From contig JACDOX010000261.1 in the NCBI GenBank assembly GCA_014549065.1, positions 248,001 through 312,000 on the forward strand: DNA of 64,000 bases, in the 5' to 3' direction. A model generated the notes under the pieces. That model had not been told where the DNA came from. It was given only the letters and a program-made list of their open reading frames with translations, and did not search any database. Each line of letters starts with the position of its first letter. Position 1 is the first letter of the stretch. Made by a program: the position numbers and the translations under genes. The stretch comes from Cardinalis cardinalis (taxonomy: Eukaryota; Chordata; Aves; Passeriformes; Cardinalidae). This document shows, piece by piece, positions 11,783-25,460 of this stretch.

Positions 11783-13254
11783 GCAGTGAGGCACGGCTGG
11801 AGAAACGCTCCCAGGAAAGGGATGGATCACCCTGCCTGCTCCTCCACACGCTCACTCTCTGTTTGGAAACCTGGGAAAAGCCATTTTCAAACACACAGCC
11901 GCACCCAGAATGAATGCAGTGTCATTCTGATTAGCCCCCACGTTGTTCATGTGTTTTGGTGGAAAAGATCTTTATTCCCATGGGGTCACCCCTGTTGGGT
12001 TGGGTGGCAGTGCACAGGGAGTGGAATTGGGTTAGGGACGGCTCTGCTCCTGACAGCTTCTCTCNCTCAAATGAGGGCAAATTTACTTCTTTATCAGGTA
12101 ACTCTAAGTCGATTTAGGCACCTTACAGACTCGTCATCAGGCACAGGCAGTGCAGCTTGAGTGACAGGGCTGTAATACAGGCACAGCATCGCAAGGCTGA
12201 TTGCCCAGAGAAGCTGGAAGCTGTTGAGTTCTCCCCACCCTGTGCACAGCCAGCAGGAGATCAGGCCACTTGCTTTAAAATAACCCAACAGGTGAGCAGC
12301 CTCTTTCATTCCCTCTCTGCCCCCAGAGGTTATAAAAACACTCCCACTGATGCCTAGGAGACACCTGACAAAGCACCAGTTCTTTTCAGAACAGAGGGCT
12401 GTTTTCTCTATCACTGGTAACTTTCTGCTTTCATTTTTCCCAGGTTGCTCCAATTCATGAGCACCTGCAAGGTTCAGACTGCCCCTGTCCACAAGATTTC
12501 TGCTGGGTTTACCCACACTCTGTTCAGTTTTCTGAACTGCTGGTTCTTCTTGTCTTCCCTTTGTTTTGTTCTGGAGCTAGAAAAAGACTCATTTCTTGGG
12601 ATCTGGAGAGAACTGTTCATTCTTAAGTAGGTGAAACCACTTCATTTGGGGCTCCAGTTACTACACTGACAAAGTGAGAGCCAAATCCACCTTCCAGATT
12701 ACTGCATCACACATGGTCTTTATGGAAACCCAGCTACATCCTCAACTTCAGACATTATCAAAGATGCTGTAAAATAATGTCTTTTACTGATATAAGGACA
12801 TTTGAATTGTAACAAAGCCATGAANGTGCCTCAACATAAGCCATCCTGCCTGGGAGACACAGACATTCAGTGATCCAGAGTGAGCTGGATGCCAGGGGTC
12901 AGGGTATGAAGTCAATGTGCCTTGTGGCTCCCGGCACACATAGCCAGGGCTGTATTTGCATTTATGCAGCAGAGAGCACATGAGAAGTTCTGCTTAGTCC
13001 TAAATTCCNCAAAAATAATGATGGAGAGTAGGGGGAAAAGGAGAGTGACCACACTGTTCTCTAGACTGATTTGCAATCGCTGGAGCCACGAGAGGAGATC
13101 ACGTCAGGGCACAGACTCCATGAGTGCATGTCTGAGACACAGCTCCTAAACCACCCCTCTCTGAAGCAGCTCAGAATATCCCAGGAATTCCTGGAGCTCC
13201 AGCAGGGATCAGAGCTAGCACCAGGCATTTTTGGTCTGCTCCTCACAAACTTTA
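11783..13254. other. Single-copy non-coding stretch
   Basis: I see no gene. Open frames at 11765-12160 (+) and 12094-12516 (-) overlap each other, contain N-derived X residues and show no domain. Confidence 0.55.
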
Positions 13255-13307
13255 TGTTGGTTTTTTTGTTTGTTTGGGGTTTTTTTGTTTGTTTTTTTTT
13301 TTTTTTG
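13255..13307 (+). repeat. T-rich low-complexity tract with (TTTG)n
   Basis: About 53 bases of T and G with TTTG repeats, ending in a run of about 15 T. It could be the complement of an A-rich retroposon tail, but no recognisable element body flanks it. Confidence 0.75.
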
Positions 13308-16300
13308 TAACCATGTTTCCAAAACCTTACTCACAAACCTAACCCTTTGCCAAAGCAAGGGGTGTTTTTATTTTCAGGCTTAACGAATGATTCCATTCCA
13401 CTCAGCAGAGACACATTTCCAGCAGAGATGCACAAAATCTGAATAAAAAGCTGGGAATGGACAATATCTGCTGGGGTACTGGATGTTCAGGTATCATTCT
13501 CTCTAGATTTCCAGGGTAAATTTTTATTCCATAGAACCCTGNCCACCTGCTGCCCCTCTAGAAGTTGCTGGTCTGTAGATTGTGTTCATGCCTGCCATAT
13601 CTGCAGGAATGTTACACTACACCAGGGCTTCAAAATTATATGAAAATATAGATTAAAATAATACATATTATATTAGATAATATTTAGTTAACTCCCTTTC
13701 TTCCATCCTGACTCCAGAAAGAGGATTATTTTTAAGACCATTCACATTCAAANATACAATTTATTCCTCCTTGTAACTAGCAGCTTCCTCAGAATTTACA
13801 CCACTAAAGAACTTCTAATGCTTATTGCAATCTTCTGGAGCAGAAGCAGCTCTGGAAGATTTCTGCCCTCTCTCTTCCACCTTTACATTTTTACAGGCCA
13901 TAAAATTCACTTTGTTGGTGTAATTGTGAGTTTGGAGACAGCATCCTGCAAAACTGGATTGACAGTGCAAAATCTGCTTCTGTTTTGGGAAGTATCTTCA
14001 CAAAAGAAATACTTTTCCCTTTCAAAAGTAAAGCTTCATAACAAGAACATAATGCAAAATGTTACAAAGTTAATGGGATAGGCAGATCTGTGATTAGCAA
14101 CTCCTTATGAAATAACTTCCAGCATCAGCTTGGAAGAAGTAATTCCCTAAGTAGCACAAACTGCACAATGAGATATCATTAAGGGCATAAATGGGGCATA
14201 ACTTCAATACAGATGCCATCAATATATGCAGTTCTTATAAGAAATTAAAGAAAATCCCAATCTTTTTTCCAAATGTAAATGTTGCACTGCTCTATGAGAA
14301 TTTGAGTCTTGCAGAAATGCAGAGCCTGGGTTGGAAATATTTTGTAGTTGCTAGAAATATTTATTTTGCCACTTGGGAAGCATTGCACTGTACGTGTGTG
14401 TGGTTTTTTCCCTACTACAGCCTGGGTTTTCAGAGGTTTTTTTACTCTCACATAATGCAAGAGAAATTGCTGGATGGGCTTTGCCCAACATTTTGGAGAG
14501 ACCATAATTTTTGACAGTCACCAAGAAACAAAAATTCCAGCCTAATAGGTATTTTTTTCCAAAGCCCCTAAAGCTCTGAAAACAGTGTCATAATGGAAGA
14601 GGTTTTGCAACCTTAACTGCAGAGGGATTGCTCCTGGCGCCTGCAAAGCTGCACAGACCTGCAGAGACACACACAGGGAAGAGGCACTGGAGATTGCAGT
14701 GGATCTTTTTTCCCCTCTCTTTTTGACTCAAATTATATGCTGTAGTCCATGGGATGAGTTCCCTGGATAGAGCTGTATCTGAAGGAAACTTTGTCCTCAT
14801 ACTGTAAAAGGAAACCAAAAATAGATGCCTTGCCAGTCTGGGGCTTTCCTAGTAGCCCACTTGTAATGAATGTAGGAAAGGACATGGTGGCCTACTTTTA
14901 AAAGTGTATTTCTGCCAAGTCACAAAATAATAAGAGAAAGAATGTATGGTATAACTGAAAAAAAATATCTTTAGGTTGTGGAAATTGTGATGGATGACAT
15001 CTCTTGCCCTTGTTGCCTATGATCTGTTTGAACATATACAAGACCTTAATTACAGCCTGGAAATAAATGATTAGGCTTAAGGAATATTCTTGGCCCAAAT
15101 GGAGGAGCAGTCCAGGCAAAGGAACAGAGCTGGATTAAGCAGAAGTGTCAAGGTACTGGAGGATAAACTGAACCTGGGAGANTGCCTCAGAAACACCAAC
15201 ATTTGTCCTGTTGTCTTTTCTGATAAGCAATGCAATCCCACATCTCCAGTATTTATTAATTCATCCTCCTTNGCAGCCAAAAGCAGGCTTTCCCTGATCA
15301 TATACTTGCAAATCTGAAAGCACAGTAAAAGAAAACAACAAGAAAAGACCGTGTTCCTCAATATGAAATACTGAAGCCAGCAAAATTATTCCATATGCCT
15401 TTCCCTTACAAAGCCTAAAACATCTTCTATCTCCCTCACAAATTCACTGCTTTTACCTCAAGTAGAATGTGCTAAACCAAAAATGGCCAAACTGTCCTCA
15501 GCACTAGAAGAGGCCCAGGATTCTTTTCACCAGAGATCCCCAAATTCAGCCTCACAGATGGAANTACAGAGATGCCATCAGGAAGAAGTATTTTTACCAA
15601 AACCATGAACCCCAGAACTGACTTTAGATCCCAGACTTGCTTAGGGAACCTCAAACATCTTCAGGATGGTTCCTCACCCACACTCCAACACTACCAAACA
15701 GACTTCAGCAGATTTTGAGTTTTGCTGCCCACTATGAAAGGTCAGGCGTGGCAATGGATTTTTGCAAGAATAGCTGANATTTGACAGGAAACTTCTAAGT
15801 CTGTGCTTACTTCAGCTGGGACAGAGGACCGTGCAGGATGTTGACTGGAGCCTATTAAGGTGNTGTAAGAAATGGTGCACAAGGGCCAAGACTGAAAGAT
15901 CACTGTGAGGAAACAAAACACAACAAAAAGCTGTCTTCACACCNCATGCAACCAAGCCCTTGCATTCATGGCCATACAAATTTAAATATTGTAATTGGAC
16001 TGCCAGAAACACGAGCTAATTTGGTAATTGGTGATGAAATGGATATCAGTAGAAACTAAAGCTGCCTGGATTTCACCATCCAGTAATCACTGGAGGGGCC
16101 CTCTTGTTCCAGATTTACTGACACAGGTAAATCTCCTAAGTAATTCCCTCCACTGCAGGCCACTGCTGTCCTCTGANATATCAAGTTTTGCCCAGTGCAG
16201 ACGTCAATATGCAAAACAGGAGTGGCAGGTCCAAAGGCAAAACATGTAGGTGCCACAGAATTGTGTGTGCACAGAATATACATACAAATCAGTATTTCTT

Positions 16301-19300
16301 TTTCCTTTTTTTTTAAATTTTGTTAACAAAACAAGCTCTTTAAAATAGGAGGTGGGAGAGAAATCATACCAGAGGAGCACTATGAACATCTCCTGCAACC
16401 ACCAAACTACTGTGGGTTNAAGAATCCCACCTCTGGTGGAGGANGACTGTGTTTCCCTCCTGCATAAGTAAATATGGTTTTGTGCAGCACCTTGGGGCTG
16501 ACTCACAGGCTTTTTCTAAAAATCTGATCTGAANTTAGAATCCTAGTGATGATGGATTTATCACTTCCCTTGGTAAACTGCTCCTATAGTTAATTATCCT
16601 TACTATTTAAGTTACGTCTCATTTCCAGTTTCAANAAAAAAGATATTGCTGAAGGCCTCATAATATTTTTCTACAGCGTCTATATGCATGTTTTTNTGTG
16701 TGCACACCCACACACATACTTGTTTAAAATAATCCCTCTTTAATTCCTGAAGAAGTGTTCCTTTTTCCACACGCAATATTATGTTATCACTGGATCTGAG
16801 AACTGGGATTTTAATTCAGAACTGCTGCTGCACTGACATGTAGTTGCATGGCAAAAGATTCCAGTTCCCTACCCAAAGTCAGGCTTCCTAAGGCAAACTG
16901 ACAGCAAGCAGTTGGATTTCCCTTAGAAAAATAGGAGTTGCAAAAGCTCTGTATTTTCTCCTACATTTTTTGGCACAGAATTGAATGCATGTGTGTATTT
17001 CATCAGTTACTGCTGCATGGTTTACATTATAACTATTAAAAGGCTGGCCACTGCTTATAATTATCAAATGTAGGCTTATAGACAAGTTTACATCCAAGTT
17101 ATGAGACAGCTTGAGAAAAGACTCTTCAGCCAACTCACGGTCAACATGAATTTTTCTTTTTTCCCCAAACGTTCTAGAGTTTTCACAGCTTTTCTTTTGT
17201 GATCCTGTCAAGCTANTATTATTAATATTCTGAAAACTTCTGAAAAGGCTGGAAGATATGAAGCTGTATCGAGGAGGCTACATGAAAAGAGAGCTTGCTT
17301 TGTCTCTCCTCCTGCAAAATTTCTGCTGTCCAGCTGCAGTCTCTCTCACAGACTATGAATCATATGCCTAGAAAGAAACTACATATCTGAGTAAACCACA
17401 TTGGGTTACTGTCTCTGTTTGGTTACATATTAGGTAAACCCAACCAATCAAAGCTCATCAGCTGACACAGAAGCCAGTGGAATTAAAACACAGACACACA
17501 AAAATTCTTGTAAATTATTAGTAAGGTCACACAAGGCCTTAAATATTGAGAAAAAGCAAAACAATCTATTAATAACTGAAAGACTGATAAAGTTTCTGCA
17601 CAGTCTAAAAGAGAAGAGACAACCAAGAGGTAGAATTTCCAAGTTTTTGCGGTCAGTGAGTTTTTAATCTGATAGGAAAATGCTTGCATGTCTCCATGTC
17701 CCAGGACAACCAGGATCCAGGGCTGAGAGACAGTTCAGCTGGGGGTAAATGTATTAAAGGATTATGGACAAGGAGGAAAATAAAGGTAAACATCATAAAT
17801 TATTCTGGTCGTATGCAAAGTGAGACGTGTTTTTATGCAACATCAGAAGCAGATGAGTTGGCAGCTGTGACTGGTCCAGCCTCAGTCATTTCTGCTGCTG
17901 TTTGCATCAGACCTCTGGGATCTGTGCTAGCAGGAGACCAGAAACCCTGTCTGGGGATCCTCAGCTACTTTCAGGACAGAACAAGCAGGGTGAAGGGGGC
18001 AAACAGCAAAAGGTCTGTCCTGCTCAGCCTCCAGCAGCAAGATGACACCACACTCGGCAATCCAGAGGTGCCCTGTGCTGCTGCACTGCCAGGGGCCAGC
18101 AGGATGCATCCCACAGGCTGCCAGCCTGCCAGAGCCCACAGCCAGCCTGATGGAATGGGATCATCCTGCTGGCAGCTGAACAGGGTCTTTGGGGAAACTA
18201 TGGCCTTGATGTGCAAGCAGAGTGCAGAGTAACCTGATCCAGTCACAGCTTGTGTCATCTCAGGTCAGAAATTATAGAGAAAGAAGAAACTGTGGGTTTT
18301 GTTTGTTTATTTGGTTTAAATATGTGGCCAGTGCAAAGATCTGTTGTCAAATGGAAAACACTGGTTGAGAAGTATTGAAAAAAGAAACAGTCCCAAGAGA
18401 AGGGTGCTCTGTGCCACAGTGTAAAATCCACAGGTCCCCAGTCCCCTTTAAGGCTGTGTCTGAGCAGGTTTAAACTAGATTCTCCACAGATCCCAGAAAA
18501 ACTGCTTTGTATTGCATCCAAATCCCAGCATTAGGCTGTAGNGCTGCAAGGCAGAAGCTGGTTTGCACTGAAAAGAAAGAAATCTCCCTGCACACCAAGT
18601 CATCTGATAGCTGTCCTTTCAAGAACAGATAAACTTCCTGCTGAAATAGCATCTGCTCCGGCCACTGGCTGGAATGAGACACTGGGCTGGATGAACCTGG
18701 GCTGGTGGCACTGCTCCCCATGGCTCTGGAGAGTGCCCAGCAGAGACACTACAGGGAGGGAGGCATTTCCCCATCCAAGTGCAAACCATATGTNAGGAAT
18801 GAAAAAACAACTTCAAACAACCACACTGCATCCACTCTTGTGCTTTTGGAATAACAGCCTGGCTAGCAAGTATGGGCAGCAATGGCTATCAGCCCTGCTG
18901 CTCTTCCCATTCTGAATCACATCTCATAATTATTTGAGAGACATCAAAGCCCTGCCCCACAGCTCATAAAATACTTCGGTGACTTTTGGAACAAGTCTTT
19001 CTTGATGTAGTGGATGGTTCAACACTGTTGTATCTGACCTGCCTCAGGGCCTGAACCCAGTTCACTGCCCAGCNACACACCTTGACTCAGGAGATTATTC
19101 CTGTGTGTCAGTTCTGGGACAACCTACACAGGTCTTTNAATAGCCAAAATCTGCCTGGGCTTTCAGCACACCCACGTGCACATGGATCCCCCTCCTTGGG
19201 GACCATTGTGCATTTATGTGCCTGGTGCAGCAAAATTTCTCTCATATCTGCCTTTGAGGTGTTGCTACAAAAGAAGCATTGGGTAGATATTACACTCAGG

Positions 19301-21242
19301 GATTTTCATAGGACAGCACTGGCACTAAATGTCATTTAAAGCCCGTGTGAATCTCTAGAGAGAAAATAGGAATGCAACCTGTAGGGCCTTAGGAGTGCAC
19401 AGAATTTCAAACCAGCACTTGAGATCACCCAGCACAACCAAGTACAGCCACTGATCCTCAAGCTCTGCACGGATAATCCATCTCTCCACCATTGCAATGG
19501 GAACTTGCAAAGAAGCCCCAAAGTGAAGTGCTGAATGTTTCTCACACAAACACCTCAACTTCATGACAGCTGTCTGTCATCCTGAGACACCAAAGTATCA
19601 AATCACTCAAACATCTAAACAGGGATTATGAGATACAGGAGGTGTCCTTCCCTCCCTGACAGACCTGCCAAATTAGATAATTTAAATGAGAGTTTTGCCA
19701 AGAACAAAAAGCTGGTGAGTGCCACAGAGCCCAGCCAAAGAGCCTCAGGAACACTGAATCAATGCCTTGAATGGCTACTGACATTAAAAAGCAAACACAG
19801 CACTTAAATACAGCAGCTGGATCCGTGCTGCTGGNTCTGATGCACAGTTTCCATCACTCTCTGTGTAAAATGCAATGCAACTCATGGCAGCTTTAAATGC
19901 AGTGAAGGTAGAGGAGATGTCAAGATGTGGTGCCTTTTTCTCCCCCTTTGGAAATGTAACATGTGATGAAAGCATGCTCAGTTACTCTGAAAATTCAGTC
20001 TCCAGTGTAAATTCAATTACTTTTTCCAATAACTGAATCAAAGATAGGGCTTCCTGTTTTCCAATTGCAAAGAAAGCCTGCCAATGAAACAAGTTATTTT
20101 TAACTTTTAAATCAAGTGTCACAGAAAAACACCACATTTCTCAAGTTCCTNTGCTGTTCATTATGCATACCAAGCACCCATGACTTACACCTTTGCCCCA
20201 CAACATGGATAAGGAAAAGAGAGAATCATCTCCCTTGGCCAGCTTGGCCCCTTCCTTGGCTCCAGAGGAAGCAGAGACTGTTTCAGTTCACCCTCATGAT
20301 CATTTCAGCCTCCCCAGGCACAGGTGTTTAATTGTTTTTCAGGGGGTTTTGATTTGGAATTGAAATAACGAGAATAAATCTAGTGACATTTTAGAATGGG
20401 ATATAAAACCAAATGGAAATAATTATATGTCAATGACAAACTGATCTCTGTCCTTACTTTCTTGAGGCACAAATTATGGCCAGGATCTTAGTTCTTAGNC
20501 CCAAACTTCAAGTGCTATAAACTCTCACAGATCCATGCTGACTTACCCTGGCAGAAGACTTGGCCATTATACATATGCCTGTGACTAATACATTTGAATA
20601 GAACTTTGAAGTCCAAGCAAGCTGAGGGAAAANCAAGATATTACAGTAAAAGCACCCAGTCCACAGGCCAGCTGAACNATCCTCGAATGAAATCCAGAAG
20701 AAAAAAGTTTGGACTTAGTCCATTCTCAGCTCCCATGGGACTGGAGAACAAGCCACAAATGCCAGACTGCAGTTCAACTCTGCTTTTATCTCTCCCACCT
20801 TGTTCCCATTCTCAGAACAGCACCAACAAGATGATGAATGTTATTCTGCAGTGACCCCTGCTCCGTAGAAACAGCATGGCAATCCCTCCCACTCCTTTCA
20901 TTCCCAGCCCCTTTTCTTCTCAAGAATCACTTTGAAGGTTCATAACATTCAGCCCTGAAGGCAAGAGGGTTTTTCCAATGTAAATTTCTTTTGGTCACTG
21001 CAATATGAACAGAAATCTTGGGCATCTCTGTTCCATGACAGGGTTTTCATTTTTCCTTTGCCTGCCCAGCTATTTATCATTTTCCAATAATCCCATGCCC
21101 TGGAGACAGTAACACTCAGCAAATGGCCTTAGCTCCCCTCCCCCTGTCCCACACACACAATAATGTTTCCATGCCTGAAAGTCTGTCCGTCAACGCTGAT
21201 CGGAAAGAAAGATGTTTATCTCTACATATGGCAAGCCACAAA
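13308..21242. other. Single-copy non-coding stretch
   Basis: I see no gene. The longest frame, 17684-18232 (+, 182 codons), has no domain, no coding-like composition and no splice context. It is densely overlapped by minus-strand frames. A short TG/CA stretch lies near 16690-16722. Confidence 0.55.
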
Positions 21243-21285
21243 AGTTAGAGATGGAAAAAGATCTATTAGATCATTGAGTCTGAGG
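21243..21285 (-). mobile_element. Possible antisense CR1/L3-like LINE 3' end
   Basis: The plus strand reads TTAGAGATGGAAAAAGATCT, then ATTAGATCATTGAGTC. This matches from memory the reverse complement of an old CR1/L3-type 3' end common in amniotes (AGAGATGGAAAAGACCTATTAG..TCATCTAGTCC). Sequence beyond about 21285 no longer follows it. It is a short, old fragment. Confidence 0.45.
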
Positions 21286-24200
21286 CGCTGCTAGCGAAGG
21301 ACAGAGCCCCCAGAGAACACAGGGTTGTTTTTGAACAGATGCAATAAATCGTCCTTCACGATGTGGTGGCCAACTGAGATATTTCACATCCTTGACTCTG
21401 AGGTAGGAGATGCTGCAATGGGGAAGTTTTTCTCCTTTCCCAATAGAGTCATGACAAAAAATTTGTTGCTGGTTTCTGCTAATATGTTCTAGTTTCCAAA
21501 AGACAGACCAACCACAACCAGAATTCTTCCGTCACTGCCTGATCCTAATTTAGTTAAGATACTTGCTGAAGTCATCAGCTGGACTGTTCTCAAATGACCC
21601 CAAGCTAGGATCACATATGGAAATACAGAAAAGCAATGTGTTGCAACAATCCAACAATATCCTTCCAATTAAATCTTAAACTTTGGTGGGTTCAGTTGAA
21701 CACCACCTCNTTGCCCTCCTAACAGTCTCTTGTTTGCTTAAATGTTCACAGTCAAATTCAGTGCTCTGGAAACACCCAAGGTGCACCAGAATCAAACCAA
21801 AACTGAGTCTCTATCACATGGGACCGGGAGGACACAGCCAGAAAATCAAAAATAAGGAAGGGCAAACATCTCTCAGAGTAATTCAGGTGTCTAAGAAAGC
21901 CACTGAAACACATCCTGAGAGTCACTCAGCCCATGAACATTCATGTCCAGGCTGGTTGTACCTAACAGATCATGGCTGATAAGGACCTTTAGGAAAGGAA
22001 TAATATCAGCTCAAAAAGTAGCTCCAAGGTCAGAAGTGTGGCTCTGTGTTTGGATACAGTTCCAAATAGATATTAAATTGCAGAGCACATAGACTAGACA
22101 TTCATTATTATCAGCTTCATTAACATATTTTAGAAATTAGAAAGTTCAGTTCAATGTTAAACCTAGAGCTATAAACAGTTTTATAAAAGTGGGACACCTC
22201 ATGGAAATGAATCCCACTTTCCAGGCTTGTGTGACATTGCATATCCCTTTATCTCAACAGGAGACATGAGCAGGGACAAGGCATGGACATGCAGCTATTG
22301 ACACTCTTCCCAAATTCCTGAACCCAGTGGCTCACTGGGTTTAGCTGCACTGGAATGAGTTGGCACAGTCTGGAAATGTCTTAACTGTTTTACTTGACAC
22401 ATTTTTCAGCAATAATTAAGAGATAGGTAGCGATGGTCAGAGTAAGCTACAGCAGTTGCACATCAATGTATGCCCACGTAAAGGTGAAACTGAGTATGTA
22501 ACTCCTTTCTCTCCATATGGAAATCCTAGCCAGAAAATAATTTTTAAAAAGGCCTTAGCTAAGAGTGCATTCTGAAAGCATTAAAGAATATCCATCTTTT
22601 AAACACAGCCATACAAATCCAGATTATTTAGCCAACAGGGACTATTGCTGGTGACTGTTCCTTTTTCAAAACATCTTGTTTTGTGCTGTACTCCAGCGTC
22701 CAGTGAATAAATGCAACATCAGAGCATCACAGCCTTACTGCCTTCCACACCCAGAGCAGACCAATGCAGCCAAATATTTTTATAATACAGGCAACAACAG
22801 TATGTACATTAAAAACTAAATAAAACATATTGCTCCACTGGAGATATAAAAAATAAAATGTGTGTGGCAGATGTAAGTCATTTCAGCTACCAGAAGGTGC
22901 TCAGATTTGAAAGCAATGAGAGTAACTACTAACTAGGTGGGGAGTTTGTCAGAGCTAGGGGATCTTTCAAAAACACTTCTTCAGAATATTCATATTCCAT
23001 TTTGTGTCTAAACCTTGATTCAAGATTTGACTTTATATATTGACACACCAGATCCCAACAACCTGGTCCAAAATTGCTCTCACATCTCCCCCTGCCTCCA
23101 CCCAAACACTTTTTAAAGTAATATTGACACAACTGCAAGTAGTAGCCTTTCTAAATTAAAGCATCTCTTTATAGCCTGGGCATACAGTGCAGCACTCACA
23201 AGGCTCTGTGAGGGACATCAAATCCATCTTGAAAGGCTGTGGTTATTCTGTCTGTGGTATTAGCAACACAGTGCCTCTCTGGAGCTTGTGGAACAAGCAC
23301 CAGCAAATGAAGCGCTCAAATTGCATCTCATCTTGCAGTCCAGTCTTGCTGGGTTAGATTGGCAAACAGAGGAAATCCTTCAGACTCTGCCCCANCTTGT
23401 GTCTCCAGGACAGAGCTTGGGCAAATCACATGATTTGTTGTTTATCAGGATGAGAACATCAAATACTGGCTTTGCAGTTTGCCCTTGAAAACCCAGAATA
23501 AAGTTCAGCTGGTCCATCTGTGCTGCCATTAAAATCCCTCAGGATCTGCACGTCAGGAACAGGTTTTCTGCAAAACCAAAGGACTGAGATGACATGAGAT
23601 ACTCCAAATTGAGCCATAAATATTCAGTATCAGATATACTCATCCCTCAAAAGACAAGATTATTCAAGGCTTTTTAGGTTTGAAAAAGAGCAATGAAATG
23701 CCCATGCCTCATTCCCATTGGCACTGCCTGGTTCCAGCCAGGAGCAGAACCACAGGTAACTTCTTGCACTCACATAAGTGGCCTACNGAAATTCTCATTA
23801 TCCTTTCCTTAATAAAAAGGCAAAAGGAGACAATTCATAGAAACATATAGCTCATGGGGAAAAGGAAAGGAAAATAGCACCCTCACTTAGAACACTACAG
23901 ATATTGCAATTTTCCTCTGAATTCACACTTTTTTCCCTTACATTTAATTTTCACCACATGACAGTTTATAAAGATCTTCATTTTCAAAATAGATAAAATG
24001 AAATAAAAAAAGATAATAACAAAAATCTTACAAAAATTAAATCAAGCAGCAAGACAAACAAAAAGGGAAAGTAAAGGTGTATCCAGCCTTGAAAAACCAA
24101 AGTTTCAAAAGAAAAAAAAANATATTTTTTTAAATTAGGTAACAATTTCAATTTCAAAAGCAGCTTATCTTCCCTTATAACAAATGCAAAAGTTTCTTGA

Positions 24201-25199
24201 AGTCACAGGATGATGAAAAACAAACAAACAAACCAATCAACAAAAAAAACAGAACCAGATCTATTTCTTGTCTCACTGCCTGACCCAAAAAACATAAATA
24301 AATACCTTCTGAGATTTTCAATCTAGTTTTACAGTCCCAAAAGACTTGAACCATTAAAATATTATGTAAGTTTTTATTCAGACCAACTACTTTGAAGTCC
24401 ATCTGTTTATGTCAGAGTTGGCCCCAGCAAAAATCCGAGAACAAAACACACACACTGTGTGATACTGAAATCAGATCCAAGTGTTCTTGGTTGGCCTCTT
24501 TTCTGCCATTTGCTTCGAGTCCATTAGTCAAAGCCACACTCCCAGATGGTGTGGGGAATACCTTCCATGGTAGGGAATACCTTTCATGGTTCCCCCTCCA
24601 GACCTCAAACACAACAGCAGCCTTGAGAAATTCATCTCTGCCCCCAAAGCAAGGAATGACCAGTGCCTGATCCTACATTTCTCCTCCATTCCTGTTTCAC
24701 CCTGGTACATCAATCTGCTTTCCAGCAAATGTCCACCAGCAGCCAAACACACAACCAGGAGAGTTCATTGTTTTGTGAAGTGCCCATGTTTATTGTTTTA
24801 ACTCAGTTTAAACTTCATTGTTTGAAGGCCTGGACTCTGAGTTATTCTCCTTTACAAGGCAACTGGTGGGGTGAGGGGGCAGTTACCCATCCCACACTAC
24901 CCTCCTTGGTGTAGGCTTTTGGGTTAATTTCTGCAATTAGCTTAACTGTGTCACAATAGAGACTCACAGCCTCCTCTTTCTCTAACAGAATTGGGTGTGA
25001 ACTGCAAAATCTGGTTTTTTCCAGTAATTTTCCCCTTCTCCCAAGCAGAACTCTACGTGTCTCTATCCTCACACACGCGTGCCTCCAGTCACACACACAC
25101 GCACACGTTTGCCTTNGGAGGATATTTCAAACCTACCCAACCTAAATAAGGAGAACTTTTAAATGTATTTTCTTTTCCCCTTGATGTGGTGAGATTCAC
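21286..25199. other. Single-copy non-coding stretch
   Basis: I see no gene. It contains the 19-bp tandem duplication at 24553-24590 and an A-rich tract near 24108-24134. Confidence 0.55.
24553..24590 (+). repeat. 19-bp tandem duplication
   Basis: GGGGAATACCTTCCATGGT is followed directly by AGGGAATACCTTTCATGGT. The two units differ at two positions. Confidence 0.8.
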
Positions 25200-25460
25200 A
25201 GGCTGTGGAAAAAGAGGCTGGGACAAGACACGGTTGCATCTGGAGCGGGGGAGGCATTCTTTTTTGTGGTCGTCTGATGAATTATCAAAGCCGACTTGTA
25301 AGGAGTTTGGGGCCCAGAACTTTAAACAGATAGAGATTTTCCTCTCTCCTTCCCTTTCTGTCTCCAACTGTCCTGGGGATTTGACTGAGTCATGTTACAC
25401 TCGCTGTGACTTCAGATCAGTTGTATCTGGCTTTAATAATGCCTTTATTTTTATTGCTGT
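25200..25460. promoter_or_regulatory. Candidate conserved non-coding element
   Basis: Single-copy sequence with several CpGs in an otherwise CpG-poor area and an AP-1-like TGAGTCA at 25386-25392. The call rests on texture only. No alignment is available to me. Confidence 0.2.

Noticed and set aside
17684..18232. 182-codon open frame on the plus strand
   Set aside because: It has no recognisable domain, coding-like composition or transcript signal. Overlapping minus frames are equally open, which is expected by chance in 64 kb.
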